DNA of 64,000 nt from Tilletiopsis washingtonensis. Lineage: Eukaryota > Basidiomycota > Exobasidiomycetes > Entylomatales. The stretch lies in the NCBI RefSeq assembly GCF_003144115.1, contig NW_020312002.1:352859-416858 (forward strand). Direction: 5' to 3'. Below are positions 55,720 through 64,000 of this stretch, piece by piece. Position numbers and translations under genes: made by a program. Every line of letters begins with the position of its first letter. Position 1 is the stretch's first letter. The notes beneath the pieces were generated by a model. The model worked only from the letters and a program-made list of their open reading frames with translations. It did no database searches and was not told where the DNA came from.

Positions 55720-57909
55720 CTATGCCGGCCGGCCCTTGTTCTGGCCTCGTGCGCCGCGGCCGCCGCCTCCGCCGCGTCCGCCGCGCCCGCCTCTGCCCCG
55801 GCCGCGCCCCCGGCCGCCGCCGCGGCCGCCGCCGTAGTGTGCCTTCCAGCTGGGCGTCTCCACGACGGGCGTCGCGGGGTAGTCCTGTGGCTTCTGCTCG
55901 GCCGTCCAGGGGTGCTGCACCACGTTGTCCGGCAGCTCGCGCAGCTGCGGCAGCCAGGCGCGCACGTAGGAGCCCGTGGGGTCGTAGTCGTTGGCCTGCT
56001 TGATCGGGTTGAACTGCCGGCTCGAGCGCGGGTCGTTGCCGACGCCGGCGACATATTGCCACTGGAGGAGGAGAGAGGCATCAGCAGCGCGCCAATGGCA
56101 GATTGGGGGCACGAAGGACGCACGTTGCCCCAGTTCGAGTTCGGGTCGTAGTCAGAGAGCTGCGCGGAGAGAGTCAGCGAGAAGGTCCGGTACAGGCGCC
56201 CGCTTGCTGCGCACCATCGACTCGAACCACTCGGCGCCGAGGCGCCAGTCGTAGTAGAGGTCCTTGGTCAGGAAGCTCGCGACGTTCTGCCGGCCGCGGT
56301 TCGACATGAAGCTGGGGGGGGGGGGGGTCAGCCGCTCATCCTCGCGGGATGCCTCCTTCCTGCCACTCACCCAGTCTCGGCCAGCTCGAGCATGTTTGCA
56401 TCGATGAGCGGCACGCCTGTGCGGCCCTGCGTCCAGCGCACATATGCGTCGTCCTGATTGTCAAAGCTGTCCGGCGCGAGCCACTGCTGCGTCTTCTGCT
56501 TGGCCGCCTTGGAGTCGAGCTCCTCCTCGATGCCCTCGAGCGTGAAGAGCGCAGAGCCGTACTTGAGCCCGACGAACTGGAAGTAGTCGCGCCACAGCAG
56601 CTCGAACACGACCCAGTAGCCGCCGCCACGACCGCCATTGTCCATGTCCTCGGCGCGCTTGGCGATGAGGCGCGGCGAGATGGTGCCGTGCGCCAGCGCC
56701 GCGGAGAACTGCACCATGTCAGCAGGGCGCAGCCAGCCGAGAGCTCAGGAGACGCACCTTGGTCGAGTAGTCGACGCCAAGCATGCCGTTGCGCGTCTCC
56801 TTGTACTTCTGGCCCGGGCGTCCGGCGCCCAGGTAGTGGTCGAGACGCTTGAGCGCCTCCGTCTCGCCGCCCGTGAAGGGGAAGGCGCTCTGCTGCGGCG
56901 GCTCGCGTGCTCGTGGGCTCTTGATGGGGCCCGGATTCTCGCGCAGCGGCGCGACCAGCTTCTCGAAGGTGCTCTTTGCCTCTCCCAGCCCCTCCTTGCC
57001 TTCGAGGGCATAGCAGCCCGGTCCATCCTCCAGCTGGACCTGCGGGAACGGCTTGAACTTCTCCGGTGGATCGACGGGCAGCCGGTACATCTCCGGCCCC
57101 TCGACGCGCTTGCGGAAGGAGGTAAAAACGTCGGGCAGATCCTTGATGGGGAAGCCGAGATCGTCGAGATGCACCAGCGTGCGGTCGAAGGGCTGCACGA
57201 GGCGCACGGAGAGGTCGGAGAGCGCGGCGGCGAGACGCTTCTCAGTGTTGACCTCCTCAGTGTTGACCTGCGGCGTAGCGATGAGCACCAGCAGCTTCAA
57301 GAGCAGAGCAAGCAGGCGGCAGGCGGCACCGCACTCGACTCACCTCCTTGCCGAACCACACGCCCTCGACGCGGTCGCCACCGGCCTGCAGCTGGCGCAC
57401 GAGCTGCGGCACCACCACTTCGGGCAGGCCGGCCCAGAGCGAGAGGTCCGAGTTGCGGGCGCGCAGCGAGGACTTGAGGTCGAAGAGGCTGTTCACGAGG
57501 TATCTGTGCAGCGGCAGGTGCGTCAGACGTGGAGGAGCAGAACATGCACCGAAGTACGCATGTAGCCTCGCTCGTCCACCGCGCTGACGCCGGCTGACTC
57601 TGCCGCACCTGTCCTGCTGTCCTCCTGTGCCCCACTGCTTCCCACTCACTCGAGCTTGCGCTCGCCCGTGCGCCAGAACTTGGCCGTGCGCGTCTGCGCC
57701 AGCTTGCTGCGGCCGCCCTTCTGGATGCCGGGCAGGCCGCCGACCTCGACGTGCGCCTGGTCGATGACAAAGACGGGCAGCACGTGCGTCACGGGCTGCG
57801 CAAAGCCGGCGCCCGCCGGCGTCGGGTCGGCGGCGAGGTGGAAGATGGGGTGGTCGTGCAGGCGCAGGTCGTTGCGCAGCAGCGCGAGGAGGACGTTGCG
57901 CGGCGCCAT
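55720..57909 (-). CDS. Cryptochrome DASH with RGG-type C-terminal tail
   Basis: FAD photolyase/cryptochrome family protein; DASH members repair cyclobutane dimers in single-stranded DNA and may sense blue light. Minus-strand exons 57909-57650, 57503-57344, 57267-56758, 56708-56371, 56311-56215, 56159-56124, 56061-55720; 580 residues. The N-terminal antenna domain starts [19 protein letters not shown]. The FAD domain has [108 protein letters not shown]. The last 35 residues are Gly/Arg repeats ([16 protein letters not shown]), as in some fungal and plant DASH proteins that bind RNA. Exon 6 is 36 bases. The exon 5 acceptor sits next to a 14-C run. Confidence 0.96.
56314..56327 (+). repeat. 14-base G homopolymer (C run on the gene strand) at a splice acceptor
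   Basis: Fourteen G on the plus strand. On the CRY-DASH strand it is C14 directly followed by the AG acceptor of exon 5, so it serves as the polypyrimidine tract. Such runs change length easily, and sequencing length error is possible. Confidence 0.85.
57241..57267 (-). repeat. 15-base direct repeat at CRY-DASH exon 3 start
   Basis: GTCAACACTGAG occurs twice, 15 bases apart, right after the acceptor, giving Val-Asn-Thr-Glu-Glu-Val-Asn-Thr-Glu. It looks like a small in-frame duplication in the linker between the antenna domain and the FAD domain. Confidence 0.8.
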
Positions 57910-58602
57910 GGTGGATGCGTCTGGTTGGTGGTGCGTGGAGAGGCACGGCGGCGCACCTGTGCCTTCATATGCGCCGCGAGCATGGCTGCGCTGACAGCAT
58001 GCGCTGTCCAGCGTCGGGGTGCGGCGTCATCGCCCGCGCTGATGCTTACGAAGGGAGGCGGAGGCATCGCGCTGGGAGGCGTGGAGGCGTGGGACCGTCA
58101 CGCGGGCGCGGCGCGGCGTCTTGCGGTGACGTAGGTGTCGCATGCGCGCGCGGTACGCGACCCGTGCCAGACCCTCGGGTGGGCGGCTCGCTGCAGCGCA
58201 TCAGCGTGCAGAGCGCGCATCGCAGCTGCATCTGCACGCTCGACGATGCTGGGCGATGATGATGCTGCTGCAGGACAGGCGGGCGCTTCCACGCCGCGAG
58301 CCTGCCGCTGTGGGCGTCCACGGTGCGGCGCGGCCGGCTTCGAGACGTCGCGCGGGATGAGCCGGGCGTGAAGATGCGCAAAATCCAAAGAGCGGCGCGC
58401 GGCGCAGCATCGCCGGCGTCGCGCTCGCAGCGGATCTTCCTGGCCCGGTGCGAGCCGCGCTGCTGCCAAGGCAGGCGGCCGGCGTGGCCCTGGCGCAGCT
58501 CGACGGCCGCGCTGCGATCTCCACCTCGTCTCTCCACCGCCTCTCCCGCTCCCCGCTCCCCGCTCCCTTGCCCTCTCCCTCGCCCCGCCGCTGCTGCCAG
58601 CC
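57910..58602. promoter_or_regulatory. Divergent promoter region, CRY-DASH / MIC60
   Basis: 693 bases. A GTGACGTAG (CRE-like) is at about 58126-58134. No CACGTG is present. The MIC60 side ends in a C/T-rich leader (58515-58600). Confidence 0.5.
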
Positions 58603-60943
58603 ATGGCCATGAACCGTCTGGCTGCTGCTGCGTCGTCGCGCCGCGCCGTGCTCGCCGCCGCGCCGGCTGCCCGCGGCCTCCGCACGGCCGCTGCGGCGCC
58701 GATGCGCATGGCCGTGCCCGCCGTCGCGGCGGGCCCGCTGCGCATGCGTGCCGCACACATGGCCCTCGCCCGCTCCGTGAGTGCTCGTCGCCGGTCTGGC
58801 CGAGTGCATGCAGCGCAGGGCCGTACGCTGCTCCCGCACGGCGCGCATCCCGCTGACGCGCACTCCCAGGTCATGACGCAGGCCGGCGACCCCGTGCCGC
58901 TGCTGCCGCCGCCGCGCCGCCGCCGCTTCATGCCGCGCTTCCTCCTCTACTCGACGCTCTCCCTCACGCTCTTCTACGGCGTCTCGACGCTCCTCGCGCT
59001 CAACTCGGACCGCTACGCCGACTTCTTCGCCGAGTCGGTGCCGCTGGGCGACCGCATCCTCGACCAGGTCGAGGGCACCGACTTCGCCGAGAAGGCCAAG
59101 CAGCCCGTCATCCGCTCGGCCATCAACGCCTCGTACGGCCTCGGCTCGCTGGCGCAGAGCGGCGCCAACGCCGCCGGCCGCGCGTGGAACACGGCAAAGG
59201 ACAAGATCGAGGACGTGTCCGACTCGGGCGCAAAGGCCGCCGACACGACGCTGCGCGACGGCCGCGCGCAGCTGGCCGAGGCGCGCGGCAAGGCCAAGGA
59301 CATGAACTACAAGATCCAGAAGAAGGCCGACGCCGTGGCGCAGCACGCCAAGGACGGCGCCGCCAGCGCGTCGCAGTCGGTGCAGAACGCCCTGAGCAGC
59401 GCAGGCGAGTCGGCCAAGGAGCTCGGCGAGGAGGCCAAGGCCAAGCTGCAGGAGCTGGTGGGCCGCGGCAAGGAGGCCGCCGGCGAGGCCGAGCAGCAGG
59501 CCAGGCGTGCCGGCGCCAAGGTCGAGGAGCAGGGCCGCGGCCTGCTGAACCGCGGCAAGGCGGCGCTCGAGGAGGCCAAGCCGGCGCCGTACGGCCAGCC
59601 GCTGCCGCTGCAGCACGAGGCGCCCGCCGGCTTCGCGACGCCGCGCACCGACCGCGGCCTCTCGGCAGAGAAGCACCCCAACGCGCGGCTGCGCGAGAAC
59701 CCCGAGGCGCCCAAGCTGCCCAAGCTGGCGCCGGCGCTCTCGAGCCTCTCGGGCTCCGAGCCCATGGTCTCGCAGCTCGCCGGCACCATCGACGAGCTGG
59801 CGGCCTTCCTGCGCGACACGCCCAACTCGGGCTTCCAGGCGCGCGGCGTGCTCGACGACGCAAAGGCGGACCTGGAGCAGCTGGCGGCGCGCCTCGAGAC
59901 GATCAAGCGCAACGAGGCGGCGCGTGTCGAGAAGGGCCTCGCCGACGCGGCGAGCAAGTACGACAAGCAGCTGGCGGCCGCGCGGGAGGAGGCCGGCAAG
60001 CAGGTCGGCGAGGTCGACGCGGCGTGGAAGAAGCGCGACGCCGAGGAGCGCAAGAAGCAGCGCCAGGAGTACGAGAACCAGCTGCGCGCCGAGCTGGCGA
60101 CTCAGAGCGAGATCATCAACGAGCGGCTGCGCGAGGAGGTTGTGGCGCAGGGCATCGAGATGCAGCGCCGCTGGATGCGCGACATCAAGAAGCGCGTCGA
60201 GGAGGAGCGCGGCGGCCGTCTGGCGCGCCTCGACGAGCTGGCGTCGGACCTCAAGCACCTTGAGGAGGTGACGATGGAGAATAGCTCGCAGCTCGACGAG
60301 GGCAGCAACGTGCACACGCTCTGGGCCGCCGTGCGTGCCGCCAAGACGGCCGTGCTCTCCGACGAGGAGCGCGCCGACGCCGAGTCGGGCGCGCCGCGCA
60401 AGCGCGCCTTCCGCGACGAGCTCAACGTGCTGCGTGCCTCGCCGCGCGCCAAGGACGACGAGCTGATCCGCACGGCCGTGGGCATTCTGGAGCGCAACCC
60501 GGCCGTCGACTCGGGCCTGGCCTCCTTCACCGAGCTGCACCGCTGGTTCGCCGACCGCGTGGCGCCGGCGTGCCAGCGTGCCGCCCTGGTGCCCGACCAC
60601 GCCGGCATTCTCTCGCACATCGGCTCCGCCGTCGTGTCGCCCATCTTCTACGCGCGCCGCGGCTACGTCGCCGGCGAGGACACGCCCAGCACGCTGGCGC
60701 GCGCCCACTACTGGCTCGAGCGGCAGGAGCTCGACGCCGCGGCTCGGGAAGTCAACAGCCTCAAGGGCTGGCCCAAGATTCTCGCCGAGGACTGGCTCGA
60801 TGCAGCACGCGCCCGCCTCGAGGCACAACAAGCACTGGAGGTGAGCAGCGCCCGCCGCGTTTCTGCACCTGCTCTTCGCTCACACATCTCCGCCTCAGCT
60901 CGTCAGTGCGCAGACGACGTTCGCGGCGCTGCAGGTCGCATGA
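58603..60943 (+). CDS. MIC60: MICOS subunit Mic60 (mitofilin/Fcj1)
   Basis: Inner-membrane protein that shapes crista junctions. Exons 58603-58776, 58870-60840, 60899-60943; 729 residues. A basic presequence (about 1-58) is followed by one membrane span near 78-98 (FLLYSTLSLTLFYGVSTLLA). A long helical, Ala/Lys/Glu-rich segment and coiled coil follow (KKRDAEERKKQRQEYENQLR, EVVAQGIEMQRRWMRDIKKR). The C-terminal mitofilin signature is SFTELHRWFADRVAPACQRA, IFYARRGYVAGEDTPSTLAR, AHYWLERQELDAAAREVNSL, KGWPKILAEDWLDAARARLE. The 15-codon last exon ends the final helix. Intron 1 (58777-58869) is 93 bases with no in-frame stop, so retention would only lengthen the presequence region. It is divergent from CRY-DASH. 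Confidence 0.93.
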
Positions 60944-61223
60944 GCCCGGCATCACACTCTCTCCCTCTCTGTTGTGCCAAAAGCAGCTGGCAGCCCAGCT
61001 CTTGCATCGGCACAGCGTGCACCCCTCTGCACTCCGTGCTCGCCTGCTTCCGCTTCCAACCGTTACGTAGATCAATGAGACACAGCTACACAGACCGTCC
61101 GCCTTGGGCTGAGTGTGTGTCATTGCGCCGCAACGGTCGGCCCCGATTAGGCCGAGACGAAAAGCTCGGCTGCGGATGGATGCCTAGTCAGCGCGCGCTG
61201 TCGGGCGCAGAGCCAGCAGCGGG

Positions 61224-62837
61224 TCACTCACGCGTCTCCGTCTTGACGAACTCGGCCGTCTTGCCTACCCGGTCGACCCACTGGTCGAGGCGCTCCTGCA
61301 GCGCCTTGAGCTGCGTGCGGTCGAGGACGCGCGGCTGCACCCATGTGATGCGAGCCAGCTGCGCGTGCTGGTCCAGCGTGCCCTTGATGAGCTTCAGGCT
61401 GCGGGAGTGGATCGACGGTCAGCGGCTGCACGCCTCGCACAGCACAGCAAGTGCACGCACCTCAGCGCCTTCATGACGAGATGCTCCACCTCGCCCTCGG
61501 GCAGCCGCGTCTCCTGCGCAATCGTGGCAAATGGCAGTGTCCGCTCGTCGGCGTTGCGCCGGAACACGCTCTCAATGAGCGCCATGAGGCAGATCTTCTG
61601 CCGCAGGAACGGCTGGTTCTCGGCCAGGATCGGCTCGGCGGAGAGATTGGGGATGAGCGACTCGAACGAGCCGATCGAGCCCGAGTTGAAGGAGTTGAGC
61701 AGCGTCGAGAGGTAGGCGTGCGGCGTGCCGTCCAGCGACGCAAGGATGGGATGCAGCAGCTGCAGGAAAGCGTGAACACAGCGCAAGCGCAGGACCGGAG
61801 CAGAGCAGCGCTCACCAGCTCGCCGAAGTTGTAGATCGTGTCGCCGAGCAGAGCACTGATGGCAAGATCGTGCGCGCGGCCGGTGCGCTCCTCGGCAGTC
61901 AGGTCCTTCGTGATGTCGATGCACGCGAGGTAGAGGAGCGACGAGCGGTAGTACGGCGCGTAGTCCGCCTTGGCCTAGAAGCAGCGTCAGGAACATCGTT
62001 ACACAAACGCGCCAGCGATCCTGCATGCGCCTGCTGCGTGGCAGCCGCCCTCTCATCTCTTTACCAGGCTCACCTTGTAATAGTCTCCGCACACGCGGTA
62101 GTACGCCGCGTGCGTGAGCGGCTCAACCGCGTCGAAGCGCTCCAGGATCTTGGCGCAGCTGTACATGCTCTCTTTTGTCGCGTCGAGCTCGCCGAGCAGC
62201 AGCTGGAAGTGCGCCAGCTCCATCTTGGCCGTCACAAAGGCCTCCTGGGTTGCCGGCGTGTCGACGAGCGGGATGAGCGGCTCCAGGAAGGCGCGCGCCT
62301 CTGACGGGTCTGTGCGTGCCAGCATGTCAGCCCAGCGCAGATCAGTACTCGAGCAAGAGGCAACGACAGGACAATGCGTCCGGCATCGATGAGAGGCAGG
62401 CGCTCGCCAGACCGCCCGCTTGGCGAGAGGGCTGCTTCGCATGAGACCCCATGTGGCTCCTCGCTGCAGTGCCACTCGTTCCTCCACTAAGGAGCACACT
62501 GCCTCGCACGCCGCATCGCGCAGCACATTGTAGCACACTGCCACTCACCCTGCAGTTGTCTGGCCGCGCGCACGGCCATGCCGACGAGGCGCAGCTGGTT
62601 GATTTTGTCCTTGAAGCCCTTGACAAAGTGCTCGAAGACGTCGATGCGCCGCGGCGGCTCGGCGCTGTCGGGGTGCGCGAGGAATTCCTCGACGGCGAGC
62701 GTGAGCTGGTACCAGAGCTTCTTGGCGTGCAGCTCTCCGAAGCGCCGGTAGTACGGCGCCAGCGACGCGGGCGCCGAGGCGGCGGCGCTGGAGAGGAAGG
62801 AGGAGTCCACGTCCATGCTGGAGCTCGAGTCGGCCAT
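61224..62837 (-). CDS. RPN9: 26S proteasome lid subunit Rpn9 (PCI domain)
   Basis: Non-catalytic lid subunit of the 19S regulator. Minus-strand exons 62837-62549, 62309-62074, 61974-61816, 61759-61461, 61398-61224; 385 residues, as expected. Blocks: LAPYYRRFGELHAKKLWYQL, FVKGFKDKINQLRLVGMAVR, MELAHFQLLLGELDATKESM, YYRVCGDYYK|AKADYAPYYR, SSLLYLACIDI, DGTPHAYLSTLLNSFNSGSI then GSFESLIP, and the PCI winged helix KICLMALIESVFRR, LPEGEVEHLVMKALSLKLIK, GTLDQHAQLARITWVQPRVL. The C-terminal reading stops at 61224 inside a GTGAGT; a small further exon cannot be excluded. Intron 1 is 239 bases. It is convergent with MIC60 across 280 bases. Confidence 0.94.
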
Positions 62838-63202
62838 GCTGGCAGAAGGCCACGCCCAGGAAAGCGGCAGGAGAGGAGAGTGCGGCGAAAGTGAGTGTGC
62901 TGCTATCAGTCAGCTTCGGCGTGTGCGTGGCAAGTGCAGCGGTGGGTGGGATGATGGTGAGGCTGGAAGGAGCGATGCGCGGCGTCACCGAGATCTCCAG
63001 GTGCCGCGCGTCGCCTGGCTCGAGCGCTTCCCACGCCCCGCTGCACGTGACCAGCTGTTCCCTAACCCGCCTCCACCTCGGCCTCCTCTCCCGTGATGCA
63101 CTTTGTGTTACATTCGCTCGGCTGCGGCGGGCACCGTCGCACTTGCCTCCTGACCACCAATCCACCCAGCTCACAGCAACAGCGCTCGCCGCCGACCGCC
63201 GC
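62838..63202. promoter_or_regulatory. Divergent promoter region, RPN9 / F-box-like gene
   Basis: 365 bases between two start codons. It holds a CACGTGAC element at 63044-63051. I do not find the proteasome element GGTGGCAAA in exact form. Confidence 0.55.
63044..63049. promoter_or_regulatory. CACGTG core between RPN9 and the F-box-like gene
   Basis: GCACGTGACC, about 207 bases from the RPN9 start and 154 from the F-box-like start. It shares CACGTGAC with the RPS9/RPL21 and mL60/NDC80 elements. Confidence 0.45.
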
Positions 63203-64000
63203 ATGTCCTACCTCCATGCGTCGCCGGCGGCGCTGCCCGCCGAGCTCGTGCCGCTGCTGCTTGCGCCGCTGGCGTGGCTGCCGCACACGCTGGCCGCCTG
63301 TGCGCGCGTCTCGCGCACCTGGCGCCACTATGCCACGCCGCGCCTCTACCGCCACATTGCGCTGCGCGACCAGACGCGCCTGCGCAGGCTGGTGAGATGT
63401 CTGACGGAGACGCCAGAGCTGTGCAAGCTGCTGCAGGTGCTGGGTGAGTGACCGGCAATTGAATACATGCGCGCCGGTGCAGCCCGAGCAGTGAAGTAGT
63501 GACATGGCGGTGCAGTGACTTGCCGTTTGCTGATCTGCTCATGGCACACCAGAGATCCGTGTATACCCCTTCGGCTGGCCGGCCGAGGCACTCGAGCAGC
63601 TCGAGGCGGAGCTCTGCACCATCCTCACGCGCGCCACGAACCTGCGCCAGCTGGCATGGACGCGCACCGGCAGTCTGTGCGTAGCACGCCGAGGCTGCGG
63701 CAGCTTAGCGCCTCTGACTCAGAGTCTCTTTAGCAACGACCGCGTGCTGCCGACGCTCGGCAAGATGCCGGCGCTGCGGCACCTCGAGCTCACGGGTGAC
63801 GCGCGCACCTGGTCGCCCGCGCTCCTCGTCAGCTCGCTGCCCGTCGAGCTGGAGGCGTTTTCTGTCGTGCTGCCCGATCGCAGCCTTATCGAAGCGCTTG
63901 AGGCAGTCGTGACGCGCTGCCCTCGACTGCAGAGCCTGAGTCTGCTCATGCAGGTGCGTGTGTCGTGTGCCGCTCGCAGAGTCCGCGGCTAGACTGACAC
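63203..64000 (+). CDS. F-box/LRR-like protein, 5' part (continues past the window)
   Basis: Exons 63203-63443, 63553-63676, 63734-63953; a GTGCGT donor at 63954 starts an intron running off the window. The N-terminus LPAELVPLLLAPLAWLPHTL followed by AACARVSRTWRHYATPRLYR is the usual F-box-plus-linker form of fungal proteins that may pair Skp1 with a substrate-binding LRR domain. TLGKMPALRHLELTG and TRCPRLQSLSLLM look like leucine-rich repeats. The exon 3 acceptor was chosen as TTTAG because it keeps the phase. F-box status is by pattern only; the target is unknown. Confidence 0.72.

Noticed and set aside
58201-60831. 876-residue open frame on the minus strand opposite MIC60
   Set aside because: It mirrors the MIC60 coding sequence in the antisense frame; low-complexity Arg/Leu/Ala/Gly translation and no motif.
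61144-61223. Extra last exon for RPN9 after the GTGAGT at its stop
   Set aside because: The stop inside the GTGAGT already gives a protein of normal length, and no downstream segment showed a conserved RPN9 end.
1-64000. Transposons, LTR or other virus-like elements, CRISPR arrays
   Set aside because: I saw no transposase, integrase, reverse transcriptase or capsid-like frame, no long terminal or inverted repeats, and no spaced repeat array.

Overview
The window looks like nuclear DNA of a GC-rich basidiomycete fungus. Every recognisable gene is eukaryotic. Most genes are split by short introns of about 50-65 bases (GTGAGT-type donors, CAG or TAG acceptors), genes are packed 200-700 bases apart, and the mix (PDR-type ABC pump, Sod2-type antiporter, CRY-DASH with an RGG tail, fused PABA synthase, Rds1-type ferritin-like protein) is fungal. 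The style fits Ustilaginomycotina (smut or exobasidiomycete-type yeasts), but that placement is an inference. I recognise 26 protein genes, two of them cut by the window ends. I found no convincing tRNA, rRNA, CRISPR array, transposon or virus-derived element.

Layout. 1-14.8 kb: the 3' part of mitochondrial RNA polymerase RPO41 (+); OST48/WBP1 (-) divergent from mitochondrial uS19/RSM19 (+); cytosolic uS4/RPS9 (-) divergent from eL21/RPL21 (+); tRNA pseudouridine-55 synthase PUS4 (+); a Tvp38/VTT-domain membrane protein (-). 14.8-29.5 kb: a 2.1-kb gene-free gap, an unusual Ala/Pro-rich protein with seven spaced amphipathic motifs (+), a full PDR-family ABC transporter (+), and a large DUF3292-like membrane protein (+). 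29.6-42.9 kb: RPF2 (-)/eIF3j (+), mL60 (-)/NDC80 (+), HAT1 (-)/WSS1-like protease (+), a mitochondrial SAP-domain AIM34-like protein (-)/Tda10-like P-loop kinase (+). 44-49.3 kb: a secreted Rds1-type ferritin-like protein (+) and the mitochondrial oxaloacetate carrier OAC1 (+). 49.4-57.9 kb: three genes in tandem on the minus strand, bifunctional PABA synthase, Na+/H+ antiporter and CRY-DASH. 58.6-64 kb: MIC60 (+), RPN9 (-) and the start of an F-box/LRR-like gene (+).

How it works together. This is mostly a housekeeping region. At least six genes serve mitochondria (RPO41, RSM19, mL60, AIM34-like, OAC1, MIC60) and five serve ribosome building or translation in the cytosol (RPS9, RPL21, RPF2, eIF3j, OST48 at the ER translocon). 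Nine divergent gene pairs share one intergenic promoter region each. Six of those nine carry a CACGTG core, which suggests a common bHLH (Cbf1-like) input. Odd features are a frame-neutral 18-base exon holding the WSS1 catalytic motif, an eL21 start codon split by an intron, a 14-C run at a CRY-DASH splice acceptor, and the regularly spaced helix motifs of the Ala/Pro-rich protein. Exon borders below were read by eye and tested by reading frame and family conservation; they are not transcript-verified.
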